In this document: piece after piece, positions 17,828 through 26,241 of the stretch
How positions within the stretch are numbered: the first letter of the stretch is position 1
Layout of the letters: each line of letters starts with the position of its first letter
Assembly (NCBI RefSeq): GCF_002204745.1
Contig: NZ_NIRR01000030.1
Span: 1-50,774, forward strand
Reading direction: 5' to 3'
DNA length: 50,774 nt
From: Hymenobacter amundsenii
Lineage (GTDB): Bacteria > Bacteroidota > Bacteroidia > Cytophagales > Hymenobacteraceae
Program-made: the position numbers and the translations under genes
Notes under the pieces: generated by a model
The model's input: the letters and a program-made list of their open reading frames with translations, nothing else
Databases searched by the model: none
Told to the model about the DNA's origin: nothing

Positions 17828-19597
17828 ATGACTCCCACCCGCACGTTCGATTTGCTTACCCGCCTGGTCGGTAATATGCCCGAGGCCGACCTGCTGGTGG
17901 AGAAAAAAGCCGGCCGCTGGCAACCGCTCAGCACCAGCCGGGTGCAGGAGCTGAGCAACCACGTAACGCTGGGCCTGCGCGCCCTCGGCCTCGGCCACGG
18001 CGACAAAATCGCCATCATTTCTCACAACTGTCCCGAGTGGGTGGTGGCCGATCTGGGCATTGCCCAGCTCGGGGCCGTGAGCGTGCCCATGTACCCCACC
18101 ATCACGGTGGAAGACTATCGACACATTTTCCAGGATGCCGGGGTGCGGGCCGTGCTGGTGGCCGACGCCGACCTGCTGGTGCGGGTGCGGGCCGCCATGG
18201 AGGGCCTCGATCCGGCTCCCGAGTACGTGTTTTCCTTCGGTGAAGCACCGGGCGCCCGCTCGTTTCAGGAACTGCTCGATGCCGGGGCCGCCGCCGACCC
18301 GGCCCCGCTGGCCGACCTGCGGGCAGCCGTGCGCCCCGACGACTTGTTCACGCTCATCTATACGTCTGGCACCACCGGCCGGCCCAAGGGCGTGATGCTC
18401 AGCCACCGCAACATCGTGTTCAACTGCCAGAACCTAACCGGCCACCTGCCGCTGCCTCCCGGCCAGCGGGCCCTCAGCTTTCTGCCCTTGAGCCACATTT
18501 TCGAGCGCGTGGCCACCCACCTGTATATACAGCAGGGCTTCAGCATCTGGTACGCCGAAAGTGTGGAGCGCATTGCCGACAACCTGCGCGAGGTGCAGCC
18601 CCAAGTGTTCACGACCGTACCCCGCCTGCTCGAAAAAATCTATGATAAGATTGTGGCCACGGGCAATGAGCTGACCGGCGCGAAGCGAAAACTGTTCCTC
18701 TGGGCCCTGGACCTGGGCCTGCGCTACGACACCCAGCAGGACCAGGGGTTCCTATACAACGCCCAATTGAAGCTGGCCAACCGGCTCGTGTTTAGTAAGT
18801 GGCGGGCGGCGCTGGGTGGGCAAATACGCTACATTATCTGCGGCGGGGCAGCCCTACAGCCCCGGCTGGCGCGGGTGTTCTGGTCGGCCGGCGTGCGCGT
18901 GATGGAGGGCTACGGCATGACCGAAACCTCCCCCGTTATTGCGGCCTGCGAGCCGGTGCCTTCGGGCAACCTCATCGGGACGGTGGGGCCGGTGCTGCCG
19001 GGCGTGGAAGTCAAAATCGCGGCCGATGGTGAAATCCTGACCCGCTCGCCCTCCGTGATGCAGGGCTACTACAACCGCCCCGACCTCACGGCCGAGGCCA
19101 TCGACGCCGAGGGCTGGCTGCACACCGGCGACATCGGGGAGATGGTGCAGGGGCGCTTTCTCAAAATCACGGACCGCAAGAAGGAGATGTTCAAGAACTC
19201 CAACGGCAAGTACGTGGCCCCCCAGCCGCTCGAATCGAAGCTCTCCGAATCGACGTTGGTGGAGCAGGTGATGGTGGTGGGCGAGGGCGAAAAGTACACG
19301 GCCGCGCTGGTGGTGCCGGCCTTCGGGCCCCTGCGGGCCTGGGCCGCCACCGAGGGCCTGCCCGCCGACCTCTCCGACGAGGATTTGGCCGCCCACCCCC
19401 AGGTGCAGGCGCTCTACGAAAAAGTAGTGGCCGACACCAACCCGAACTTTGCCAACTGGGAGCAGATCAAGAAAGTAGGCCTCGTGCCTTCGCTCTGGAG
19501 CGTAGAATCGGGCGAACTCACGCCCACGCTCAAGCTCAAACGCAAGGTTATCCGCGAGCACAACCAGCAGCGCCTCGAAGCCCTGTACCGGGGCTAA
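17828..19597 (+). CDS. Long-chain fatty acid--CoA ligase, AMP-forming
   Basis: The 589-residue enzyme activates fatty acids to acyl-CoA through an acyl-adenylate. The P-loop-like LIYTSGTTGRPKGVMLSH lies at about 178-195, the adenylate motif GYGMTETSPV near 362, and GWLHTGDIGE with ITDRKKEMFKNSNGKYVAP in the hinge to the C-terminal domain. The length and the long insertion before the TETSP motif (EKIYDKIVATGNELTGAKRK) fit the FadD15-like long-chain branch rather than short-chain synthetases. No signal peptide is present. The gene has its own upstream gap and is followed by a small membrane-protein gene. Confidence 0.92.
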   Translation: MTPTRTFDLLTRLVGNMPEADLLVEKKAGRWQPLSTSRVQELSNHVTLGLRALGLGHGDKIAIISHNCPEWVVADLGIAQLGAVSVPMYPTITVEDYRHIFQDAGVRAVLVADADLLVRVRAAMEGLDPAPEYVFSFGEAPGARSFQELLDAGAAADPAPLADLRAAVRPDDLFTLIYTSGTTGRPKGVMLSHRNIVFNCQNLTGHLPLPPGQRALSFLPLSHIFERVATHLYIQQGFSIWYAESVERIADNLREVQPQVFTTVPRLLEKIYDKIVATGNELTGAKRKLFLWALDLGLRYDTQQDQGFLYNAQLKLANRLVFSKWRAALGGQIRYIICGGAALQPRLARVFWSAGVRVMEGYGMTETSPVIAACEPVPSGNLIGTVGPVLPGVEVKIAADGEILTRSPSVMQGYYNRPDLTAEAIDAEGWLHTGDIGEMVQGRFLKITDRKKEMFKNSNGKYVAPQPLESKLSESTLVEQVMVVGEGEKYTAALVVPAFGPLRAWAATEGLPADLSDEDLAAHPQVQALYEKVVADTNPNFANWEQIKKVGLVPSLWSVESGELTPTLKLKRKVIREHNQQRLEALYRG

Positions 19598-19687
19598 CAT
19601 ACAAGCGGGCCGGCTTTTATCTGGTTTTAGCAAATCATTTTCCGGGGGCGGGTGTTATATTACCGAACCCGCAATTCCTTTTTCGCC

Positions 19688-19861
19688 ATGCGCAAAGACC
19701 TGTTTAATCTCGGCCCCGTTTTCGGTTACTTCTTCCGCAAGCCCGACCCCAACCGGCCCGCCAACTTCAACCTGCGGACCATGCACTTCATCAATAAGCT
19801 GAGCCTGGCCATGTTTCTGGTTGGCTTTATGGTTCTGCTCTACCGCTGGTTTATCCGGTAG
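19688..19861 (+). CDS. Small conserved membrane protein, DUF6728-like
   Basis: The 57-residue protein begins MRKDLFNLGPVFGYFFRK, followed by PDPNRPANFNLRTMH, and has one C-terminal membrane helix (SLAMFLVGFMVLLYRWFI). This layout is recalled from small DUF6728 proteins of Hymenobacter and relatives. ATG 19688 is chosen because it starts the conserved part; the frame opens at 19652. The role is unknown. A strong terminator follows. Confidence 0.75.
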   Translation: MRKDLFNLGPVFGYFFRKPDPNRPANFNLRTMHFINKLSLAMFLVGFMVLLYRWFIR

Positions 19862-19885
19862 TTTTTGGCCGAAGTACCCTTCAAG

Positions 19886-19940
19886 CCCCAACGGGGCGAC
19901 ACGAACCGTTCGACTGGTGGTGTCGCCCCGTTGGGGTTTT
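19886..19940 (+). terminator. Rho-independent terminator after the DUF6728 gene
   Basis: A perfect 17-bp stem pairs 19886-19902 with 19920-19936, with a 17-nt loop and TTTT at 19937-19940. It begins 25 bases after the stop codon. Confidence 0.85.
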
Positions 19941-20054
19941 ATATTGTTACCCTTGCCAGGTTGCTCCCAAACTACCGCCCCTGCGGGACTGCCGGAAAGC
20001 TGGGAGCCTAGGGGCGCTCTGGTTACCTTCGCCTGACAACCGACAACTGAACCC

Positions 20055-20423
20055 ATGCACATCGAAGAGTTCCGCGACTACTGCCTGCTGAAAGCCGGGG
20101 TAACCGAAGAAACGCCTTTCGGTCCCGATACATTGGTATTCAAGGTAAGTGGGAAGATTTTCGCCCTGACCAGCATCGAAACCTTTGCCAGCATCAACCT
20201 CAAGTGCGACCCCGAACGGGCCACAGAGTTGCGCGAGCAGCACGAGTACATATTACCCGGTTTCCATATGAACAAGCGGCACTGGAACACAATACTCATC
20301 GGCACGGGCATCCCCAGCGGGCAGCTGCGGCAGTTGATTGACCACTCCTACGAACTCGTGCGGGCCGCCTTGCCCCGGGCCACGCGGGCCGCGCTGGCGG
20401 CGCAGGAAGAGCCGGAGATATAA
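20055..20423 (+). CDS. MmcQ/YjbR family protein
   Basis: The 122-residue protein matches the YjbR double-wing fold. It has IEEFRDYCLLKAGVTEETPFG at the start, then LVFKVSGKIFALTSIE, INLKCDPERATELRE and the family ending HMNKRHWNTILI with LIDHSYELV. These proteins resemble DNA-binding domains but their function is not settled. A near-consensus -7 word (TACCTTCG) lies about 25 bases upstream. The HNH gene follows 59 bases later and may be in the same transcript. Confidence 0.88.
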   Translation: MHIEEFRDYCLLKAGVTEETPFGPDTLVFKVSGKIFALTSIETFASINLKCDPERATELREQHEYILPGFHMNKRHWNTILIGTGIPSGQLRQLIDHSYELVRAALPRATRAALAAQEEPEI

Positions 20424-20482
20424 CCCCCGACCGGGGTGGGCGTACACGGAGCATATCTTTTTAGCCTCCCTGCTTTCCGCTT

Positions 20483-21253
20483 ATGCGCCTTACCAGCTCC
20501 CACGACGACATTGCTGCCAACATTAAAACCCTCGAAACCTACCTGCACGGCAACGATGCCGAGGCTCGGGAACTGGCCGTGGGGCTGCTCGAACGGGGCA
20601 CCTATTTTATCGTGGCCGAGCTGAACGGAGCCATGCGCTTCTACCCCAGTTCCTTCGTGGGTTTCCAGGAGAATTCGGCCAAAAAACACCTCAAGAATGC
20701 CGGTAGCGGGGTGCGGGCCACCACTGGGGCCCTCGAAAAAACCATGCGGGCGCTACCCTTCGCCAGCGCCAAACTCAATGCGCTGTACCTGGAATACGCC
20801 CGCTCGGTGGGCATCGAGAACCCCAAGGAAAAACCGCCTTACGCCAAGGCCCGCCGCTTCTGGCTCACGCCTGGCAACAGCCTCAACCTAAGCCTGAGCG
20901 ACTTCCCGAACGCGGCCAACGACCACCCGTATTTCCCGGAAGGCAACGCCGCCGCCCGCCTGCACCACCACCTCGACCGCCGCCGCAAAGCCACCGAGGC
21001 ATCCCGCCACGCCTTCATTCACGAGCACGGCCACCTGTATTGCCAGGTCTGCAGCTTCGATTTTGAGAAAACCTACGGCACCACTGGCATCGATTACATC
21101 GAGTTTCACCACACCGTGCCACCGGCTGAAACCACCGATTCCTACAAGCCCAAAGCCGAGGAGTACGTCCTCGTCTGCGCCAACTGCCACCGCATGCTGG
21201 AGCGCCACCGCCCCTGGCTGACGCTGCCGGAGGTGAAGCAGGTGCTGGGCTAA
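20483..21253 (+). CDS. HNH endonuclease family protein
   Basis: The 256-residue protein carries a C-terminal HNH nuclease domain at about 185-250. CQVCSFDF and CANCHRM supply four zinc-binding cysteines, and IEFHHTVP supplies the catalytic histidines. This arrangement (CxxC ... HH ... CxxCH) resembles McrA/5-methylcytosine-type HNH enzymes. The N-terminal 180 residues are unrecognised and rich in Asn/Ala/His; they could bind a modified base or a partner. No methylase or other restriction gene is adjacent, so a role in defence is only possible. A long palindrome follows the stop. Confidence 0.8.
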   Translation: MRLTSSHDDIAANIKTLETYLHGNDAEARELAVGLLERGTYFIVAELNGAMRFYPSSFVGFQENSAKKHLKNAGSGVRATTGALEKTMRALPFASAKLNALYLEYARSVGIENPKEKPPYAKARRFWLTPGNSLNLSLSDFPNAANDHPYFPEGNAAARLHHHLDRRRKATEASRHAFIHEHGHLYCQVCSFDFEKTYGTTGIDYIEFHHTVPPAETTDSYKPKAEEYVLVCANCHRMLERHRPWLTLPEVKQVLG

Positions 21254-21257
21254 CGAC

Positions 21258-21361
21258 GTAGGGGCGGGGCTTGACCCCGCCCGCCATTGAACGGTGTGGT
21301 TGGGCTGCACCGAACCAAACGTCATCGTTCAACGGCGGGCGGGGTCAAGCCCCGCCCCTAC
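21258..21361. repeat. 36-bp-armed GC-rich inverted repeat between converging genes
   Basis: Arms at 21258-21293 and 21326-21361 are complementary with one mismatch; each includes GTAGGGGCGGGGCTTGACCC. The 32-nt loop has a partly self-complementary centre. The element starts 5 bases after the HNH stop and ends 13 bases before the end of leuS, so it can terminate both genes. The arm sequence looks like a mobile dispersed repeat rather than a simple terminator. Confidence 0.8.
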
Positions 21362-21373
21362 AGCGTTCTACTA

Positions 21374-24300
21374 TTACACCACGATATTCACCATTCGGCC
21401 GGGCACTACGATGATCTTTTTGGCGGGCTTGCCTTCGGCGAAGCGCTCCAAAATGTCGGTAGCACGCACGGCGGCCTCGATTTCCTGGGGCGTGGTGGCG
21501 GCCGGGAACTGCAGCTGCTCGCGTACCTTGCCGTTGATGGCCACCGGGTAGTTCACCACGTCCTCGACCAGGAATTCCTCGCGGAACTCGGGGTAGGGGG
21601 CGTGGCTGATGGAGCCGGCCGCGTGGCCCAGCTGCTGCCAGAGCTCCTCGGCCAAATGGGGCGCGTAGGGTGAAATAAGCACCACCAGCGGCTCCAGAAT
21701 GGCGCGCTTGTGGCAGTCGAGGGCCGTGAGCTCGTTCACCGTAATCATCAGGGCGCTGACGGTGGTGTTGAACGAGAACCGCTCAATGTCCTCTTCCACC
21801 TTGCGGATGGCCTTGTGCAGGGCCTTAAGCTCGGCGGGGGCGGCCGGTTCGTCGGTTACGGCGAAAGCGCCATCCTGCGGGTGGTAGAGACGCCAGAGCT
21901 TTTTCAGGAAGCCCGCCACGCCGCTCATGCCGTTGGTGTTCCAGGGCTTGAACTGCTCCAGCGGCCCCAGGAACATCTCGTACATCCGCAACGCATCGGC
22001 CCCGTAGCGCTCAATCAGCGTGTCGGGGTTCACCACGTTGTACTTCGACTTCGACATCTTCTCAACCTCCACGCCGACAGTATACGTGCCGTTGTCTTCG
22101 AGGATGAACTCAGCATTGGCGTACTCCTCGCGCCAGTTTTTGAAGGCTTCGATATCGAGCACGTCATTCTCCACGATGTTCACATCGACGTGGAGAGGGG
22201 TGACTGCTTGAACACCACTGGGCCCAATTTCTACAAGTGGATTTCTTCGATTAAAATCGGAAGCATAATTATCAATGAAATCCCTGATTTTGCTGATGGC
22301 TGCTTCATCAGCTGCTTCATATGCATCAAATGTATTCTTAGAGACAAAAATCACGGGAGGGAAATTCTTAGCAAGGTCGTGTCCTTCCTGTGCCTTTACT
22401 ATCCAAGTGATGCTCATCCGATACACGAAGTTCGAGCGGCCCAGAATCATCCCCTGGTTGATGAGCTTCTGGAACGGTTCATTGGCCGTCACCAGCCCTA
22501 AATCTTTGAGGAACAAGTGCCAGAAGCGGGAGTAGAGCAGGTGGCCCGTAGCGTGCTCTGCACCACCAAGATATAGGTCCACATTCTGCCAGTAGGCTTC
22601 GGCTTCCTCGCTCACGAACCGCTCGGCGTTGTGCGGGTCCATGTAGCGCAGGTAGTACCAGCTGGAGCCGGCCCAGCCGGGCATGGTGCTCAGCTCGTAG
22701 GGGTACTTCCCCTTGTAAAGCCAGTCTTGAGCGCGGGCCAGGGGCGGCTCGCCGGTTTCGGTGGGCTTGTACTCGTCGATTTCCGGCAGCACCAGCGGCA
22801 AGTCGGCTTCGGCCACGCCGTAGGCTACGCCGTCCTTGTAGTAAATTGGGATGGGCTCGCCCCAGTAGCGCTGGCGGCCGAAGATGGCGTCGCGGATGCG
22901 GTACGTGATTTTGGGCTCGCCCACGCGGTTGGCCCGCAGGCGCAGGCGCAACTGTTCGGTGGCCTCATCGTAGGTGAGGCCCGTGATGAAGCCCGAGTTG
23001 ATGTAGCGGCCCTCCTTGGTGGGGTCAGCCTGCTGGTCGAGGTGCTGCTGGCCGTCCAGAATCTGACGGATGGGCAGGCCGAAGTGGGTGGCGAAGAGCC
23101 AGTCGCGCTGGTCGCCGCTGGGCACGCCCATCACGGCACCGGTGCCGTAGCCGGCCAGCACGTAGTCGGCAGTCCAGACGGGCAGGAACTCCTGGGTGAA
23201 CGGGTTCTGCACGTAGCAGCCCGTGGCCACGCCGCTGACAGATTTCACATCGGTCTGCCGCTCGCGCTCGGAGCGGTTGGTGGCCGTTTTCACGTAGGCC
23301 TGCAACTCGGAGTAGGTCTGCGACGCCTCGGGGGAGTAGTCGGCCTGGGCGGCGGCCCGCTCGCCCATGGCCAGCGTCAAGTCCAGCTCGGGGGCCAGCA
23401 CCAGGAAGGTCACCCCGAAAATCGTATCCACGCGGGTTGTGAAGACCTCGATTTCCTCGGCCTGGGGCTTCATTTCGCCGTCAGCCGTCCGCAGGTACAC
23501 CGGGAACCGTACGCTGGCCCCAATACTCTTGCCAATCCAGTTGCGCTGCATTTCCTTCACCGCGTCGGGCCAGTCGAGCGAGTCAAGGCCGCGCAGCAGG
23601 CGGTCGGCGTAGGCCGTGATGCGCAGATTCCACTGGGGCATCAGGCGGCGCTCCACGGGGAAGCCGCCGCGCTCCGAGAGGCCATCTTTTACTTCATCAT
23701 TGGAGAGCACCGTGCCCAAACCGGGGCACCAGTTCACGTAAGTGTCTTGCTGGTAAGCCAGCCGGTAGGGATGCACGGCCTGCAAACGCTGTTTTTCGCT
23801 GAAGCTCTGCCACTGTCCGGCCGTAAAGTCGTGGCGTTCCTGCTCGTCGCCGGCCGCCCGGATGCCCGCGCTGCCGTTGCTGGCAAACTTGTCGAGCAAC
23901 GTTTTCAGCGGCTCGGCGCGGTCAGTATCGAGGTTGTACCAGCTGTTGAACAGCTTAAGGAAAATCCACTGCGTCCACTTGTAGTAGGCCGGGTCGGAGG
24001 TGCGGATTTCGCGGCTCCAATCGTAGCTGAACCCCAGGGCCGAGAGCTGGCGGATGTAGGTGCTGATGTTCTGCTCGGTGGTGATGGCCGGGTGCTGGCC
24101 GGTCTGGATGGCGTACTGCTCGGCGGGCAGCCCGAACGAGTCGAAGCCCATGGGATGCAGCACGTTAAAGCCCCGCAGGCGCTTGTAGCGGGCCACGATA
24201 TCGGAGGCAATGTAGCCTAGCGGGTGGCCCACGTGCAGCCCCGCCCCGCTGGGGTAAGGGAACATGTCGAGGGCGTAATATTTGGGCTTGTCGGAGGCGT

Positions 24301-24379
24301 TATCGGCCTGGAAAGTCTGGTGGTCTTTCCAGAAGTCTTGCCACTTCTTCTCAATATCCTGGGGATGGTAGCCGGGCAT
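21374..24379 (-). CDS. leuS: Leucyl-tRNA synthetase
   Basis: The enzyme charges tRNA-Leu and edits mischarged products. The class I signature HIGH appears as HVGHPLGY at about 48-55 and KMSKS as KMSKSKYN near 773. The CP1 editing domain shows TTRVDTIFGVTFLVLAPE and GTGAVMGVPSGDQRDW, which keeps the conserved Asp. ATG 24379 gives MPGYHPQDIEKKWQ, a normal start. At 1001 residues it is longer than usual. About 71 residues (656-726), encoded by AT-rich DNA at 22202-22414, are inserted after MILGRSNFVYR and before the family segment TPLHVDVNIVENDVLD. The frame stays open throughout, so the enzyme is presumably active. Confidence 0.96.
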   Translation of the reverse strand: MPGYHPQDIEKKWQDFWKDHQTFQADNASDKPKYYALDMFPYPSGAGLHVGHPLGYIASDIVARYKRLRGFNVLHPMGFDSFGLPAEQYAIQTGQHPAITTEQNISTYIRQLSALGFSYDWSREIRTSDPAYYKWTQWIFLKLFNSWYNLDTDRAEPLKTLLDKFASNGSAGIRAAGDEQERHDFTAGQWQSFSEKQRLQAVHPYRLAYQQDTYVNWCPGLGTVLSNDEVKDGLSERGGFPVERRLMPQWNLRITAYADRLLRGLDSLDWPDAVKEMQRNWIGKSIGASVRFPVYLRTADGEMKPQAEEIEVFTTRVDTIFGVTFLVLAPELDLTLAMGERAAAQADYSPEASQTYSELQAYVKTATNRSERERQTDVKSVSGVATGCYVQNPFTQEFLPVWTADYVLAGYGTGAVMGVPSGDQRDWLFATHFGLPIRQILDGQQHLDQQADPTKEGRYINSGFITGLTYDEATEQLRLRLRANRVGEPKITYRIRDAIFGRQRYWGEPIPIYYKDGVAYGVAEADLPLVLPEIDEYKPTETGEPPLARAQDWLYKGKYPYELSTMPGWAGSSWYYLRYMDPHNAERFVSEEAEAYWQNVDLYLGGAEHATGHLLYSRFWHLFLKDLGLVTANEPFQKLINQGMILGRSNFVYRMSITWIVKAQEGHDLAKNFPPVIFVSKNTFDAYEAADEAAISKIRDFIDNYASDFNRRNPLVEIGPSGVQAVTPLHVDVNIVENDVLDIEAFKNWREEYANAEFILEDNGTYTVGVEVEKMSKSKYNVVNPDTLIERYGADALRMYEMFLGPLEQFKPWNTNGMSGVAGFLKKLWRLYHPQDGAFAVTDEPAAPAELKALHKAIRKVEEDIERFSFNTTVSALMITVNELTALDCHKRAILEPLVVLISPYAPHLAEELWQQLGHAAGSISHAPYPEFREEFLVEDVVNYPVAINGKVREQLQFPAATTPQEIEAAVRATDILERFAEGKPAKKIIVVPGRMVNIVV

Positions 24380-24512
24380 GGGCAGTCGGGGTACAGTGTA
24401 GAGGAACGGGCGAAATTACAGAAAAAGCCGCGGGAACAGACGATTTGGCCCCTCTACAAGCGGCAGTGAAGGCGGCCAAGAATAGTCGGGGTGCCGGTAC
24501 GCACTTTAGGGT

Positions 24513-24603
24513 GTCATGCTGAGCGCAGCCGAAGCATCTCTGCCGCTTAGGCTGAGCCGTTGCTATGAAGCGGCAGAGATACTTCGGCTGCGCTCAGCAT
24601 GAC
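24513..24603. repeat. Palindromic dispersed element, 36-bp arms
   Basis: Arms at 24513-24548 and 24568-24603 are complementary except for one wobble position. They begin GTCATGCTGAGCGCAGCCGA and enclose a 19-nt loop. A longer relative is at 44394-44540 and possible fragments are at 9378 and 32356. It occupies much of the 24380-24617 gap, in which nothing else is visible. Confidence 0.85.
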
Positions 24604-24617
24604 CGTTTCCACCTACG

Positions 24618-25310
24618 CTAAACTCCCAGCCCGTCCCAAACCCCCTCGGTACCCAGCACCCGGAACCGGGCGAACATTTCCTCCGCGTACCAGTCTTCCT
24701 GGCGCGTGAGGCGGATAACCTCCTTGTGCTTTTCGCTGCGGTAGGCGTACTCCTGCATGGCCTGGGCCGAATCCCAGAGGCTGACGGTGGCTTGGCGCAC
24801 CACCGGCAACTCGCCCAGCCCGATGGCCGCCCGCACGCCTGGTGCGTCGGCAATGGTGGCACTTACCGGCGCCACGTAGCGCCAGAAGCGGGGCGTTTTC
24901 CGCAGCCGGATGGAAGCCCGGGTGAGCACCAGCACCGGCTCCCCGTCGGGAGCGGCGGTTTCGGTGGGTTCGGAGGCGTAATCGAATGGGTTCACGCCGT
25001 CCCAGAGGCCGTGGGCCTTGATGGGGGCCAGCCGGGCCGTCCAGATGGCGCTGGTGCGCTGCCGGTACTGCTGCCAGAGCGGGTGGGTGCCGAAGAAAGC
25101 TTCGGCTGCTTCCTCCGACTCCCAGACGGCCATGAAGCCGTAGCGGCGCAGGTTGGGCAAGGCCCCGAACCCACCCGCGCCGCTGCCCAGCAGCTTCTGG
25201 AACCGCAGCCCCGGCACTTGCTGCAAGGGCCGCTGGGCCGTAGCCATTTGGGCAAACCCCCAGCGCCGCTGGTCGGGCAAAAGCGTAATAATGGAGAGGG
25301 TCGTGAGCAA
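24618..25310 (-). CDS. Spheroidene monooxygenase (CrtA)-like protein
   Basis: The 230-residue protein shows the order of conserved blocks seen in CrtA: FQKLLGSGAGGFGALPN, then a Trp-rich segment (YGFMAVWESEE). PVLVLTRASIRLRKTPRFWRY, VRAAIGLGELPVV and a Trp/Tyr/Glu-Glu ending (DWYAEEMFARFRVLGTEG) follow. CrtA adds keto groups to carotenoids, and related proteins in Bacteroidota may act on other carotenoids. No other carotenoid gene is in the window. The start is TTG at 25310, chosen because the first strand (LTTLSIITL) is needed for the fold; ATG 25247 would remove it. Confidence 0.75.
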   Translation of the reverse strand: MLTTLSIITLLPDQRRWGFAQMATAQRPLQQVPGLRFQKLLGSGAGGFGALPNLRRYGFMAVWESEEAAEAFFGTHPLWQQYRQRTSAIWTARLAPIKAHGLWDGVNPFDYASEPTETAAPDGEPVLVLTRASIRLRKTPRFWRYVAPVSATIADAPGVRAAIGLGELPVVRQATVSLWDSAQAMQEYAYRSEKHKEVIRLTRQEDWYAEEMFARFRVLGTEGVWDGLGV

Positions 25311-25346
25311 GGGCGGAGCGAACAGGAGGGAGGCGACAGCTAAAAA

Positions 25347-25496
25347 CTAGAAAGCTAGTTCCCCTCCTTGGAAAGGAGGGGCTAGGGGTGGTTGAGGCTG
25401 CCAGAACGATAACCGAATTAGGGGTGGAAGTGCCGTTCAACGATTATCAACTACCCCTAGCTAGTCCTTATCCAAGGATAGGGAATACCTTTCTAG
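25347..25496. repeat. Degenerate inverted-repeat element with CCTCCTTGGAAAGGAGG core
   Basis: CTAGAAAG at 25347 is mirrored by CTTTCTAG ending at 25496. The two halves share imperfect complementary blocks, including the near-palindromes CCCCTCCTTGGAAAGGAGGGG (split 25371-25381) and TCCTTATCCAAGGATAGGGA. A similar core is at 46046-46080. It fills most of the gap before the FMN-binding gene. Confidence 0.55.
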
Positions 25497-25523
25497 CCCT
25501 AGTTGCCACGCCAAAACAACAAA

Positions 25524-25551
25524 AAAGGGCCGGAACTGCTTCCGGCCCTTT
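25524..25551 (-). terminator. Terminator of the FMN-binding protein gene
   Basis: A 12-bp perfect stem (25524-25535 with 25540-25551) has a 4-nt loop. On the minus strand it is followed by a T-tract (A-run 25521-25526 on the plus strand). It lies 19 bases past the stop of the minus-strand gene. Confidence 0.85.
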
Positions 25552-25570
25552 CCTGAAAATAACGCAGCGC

Positions 25571-26086
25571 TTACTTCACATCTACTTTGGCGTGCTCGTT
25601 TACGTCGTCGGCGTCGCTCTTCTGGCCCGTGGCCACGGCCCGCACGTAGGCGTAAGCGCGGCTGAGCAGGCCGCTGGGCGAATCCCAGTACTCGCCTTTC
25701 TCGATGTCAACTTTCAGAATCATGATGCTCGGATCTTCCTTACCGTCGGGGAACCAGGCTTTCATGTCCTCGCTCCAGAGCTCGTTGATTTTGGCCTGGT
25801 CGCGGTAGGCGTTGCAACGGCCCGAAATGGACACGTACAGGTCGTCGGAAGGCGAGGAGAAGGCCAGGTTTACGTGGCTGTCTTTTTTCACCTCGTACAC
25901 CTTAGCTGATTCCTTATCAGTAAGGAATAGCAATGAGCCGTCGGCTTCGGGCTTCTGGGTGGCCATCGGGCGGCTGCGCAACGACTGGTCCTCGTCGGCC
26001 GTGGTCGTGAGCATGCAGATATGGATGTCTTTTATTTTTTCGAGCAGTTTCTGGACGTCGTGGGTTACGGGCGTTTGGTTAGCCAT
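25571..26086 (-). CDS. Pyridoxamine 5'-phosphate oxidase-like FMN-binding protein (general stress protein 26 type)
   Basis: The 171-residue cytoplasmic protein has the split-barrel fold of the general stress protein 26 group. ICMLTTTADEDQSLRSRPMATQ gives the first strands, LLFLTDKESAKVYEVKKD and VNLAFSSPSDDLYVSISG the core, and ILKVDIEKGEYWDSPSG the last strand. These proteins bind FMN or a related cofactor and are often induced by stress. The C-terminal tail is rich in Asp, Lys and Val. Its upstream region faces the AcpH-like gene, so the two are divergent. Confidence 0.88.
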   Translation of the reverse strand: MANQTPVTHDVQKLLEKIKDIHICMLTTTADEDQSLRSRPMATQKPEADGSLLFLTDKESAKVYEVKKDSHVNLAFSSPSDDLYVSISGRCNAYRDQAKINELWSEDMKAWFPDGKEDPSIMILKVDIEKGEYWDSPSGLLSRAYAYVRAVATGQKSDADDVNEHAKVDVK

Positions 26087-26241
26087 GATAGGTCAGGGTT
26101 TGGGTAAACGATAGGGCAGGAGCGCCCTCACAGTGGCCAGAGTGGCCGTGGGCGCTGCAGTAAGTACGGCCGGGCCGGAGCCGGGGTTGTGCGGGGCGGG
26201 TGGGTTTCGCCGTACCTTCCGGCCGCTTCCGCTTCGCTGCT

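Noticed and set aside
22631..24220. A 529-residue open frame on the plus strand opposite leuS
   Set aside because: It is a GC-driven shadow of leuS with low-complexity Val/Gly/His composition.
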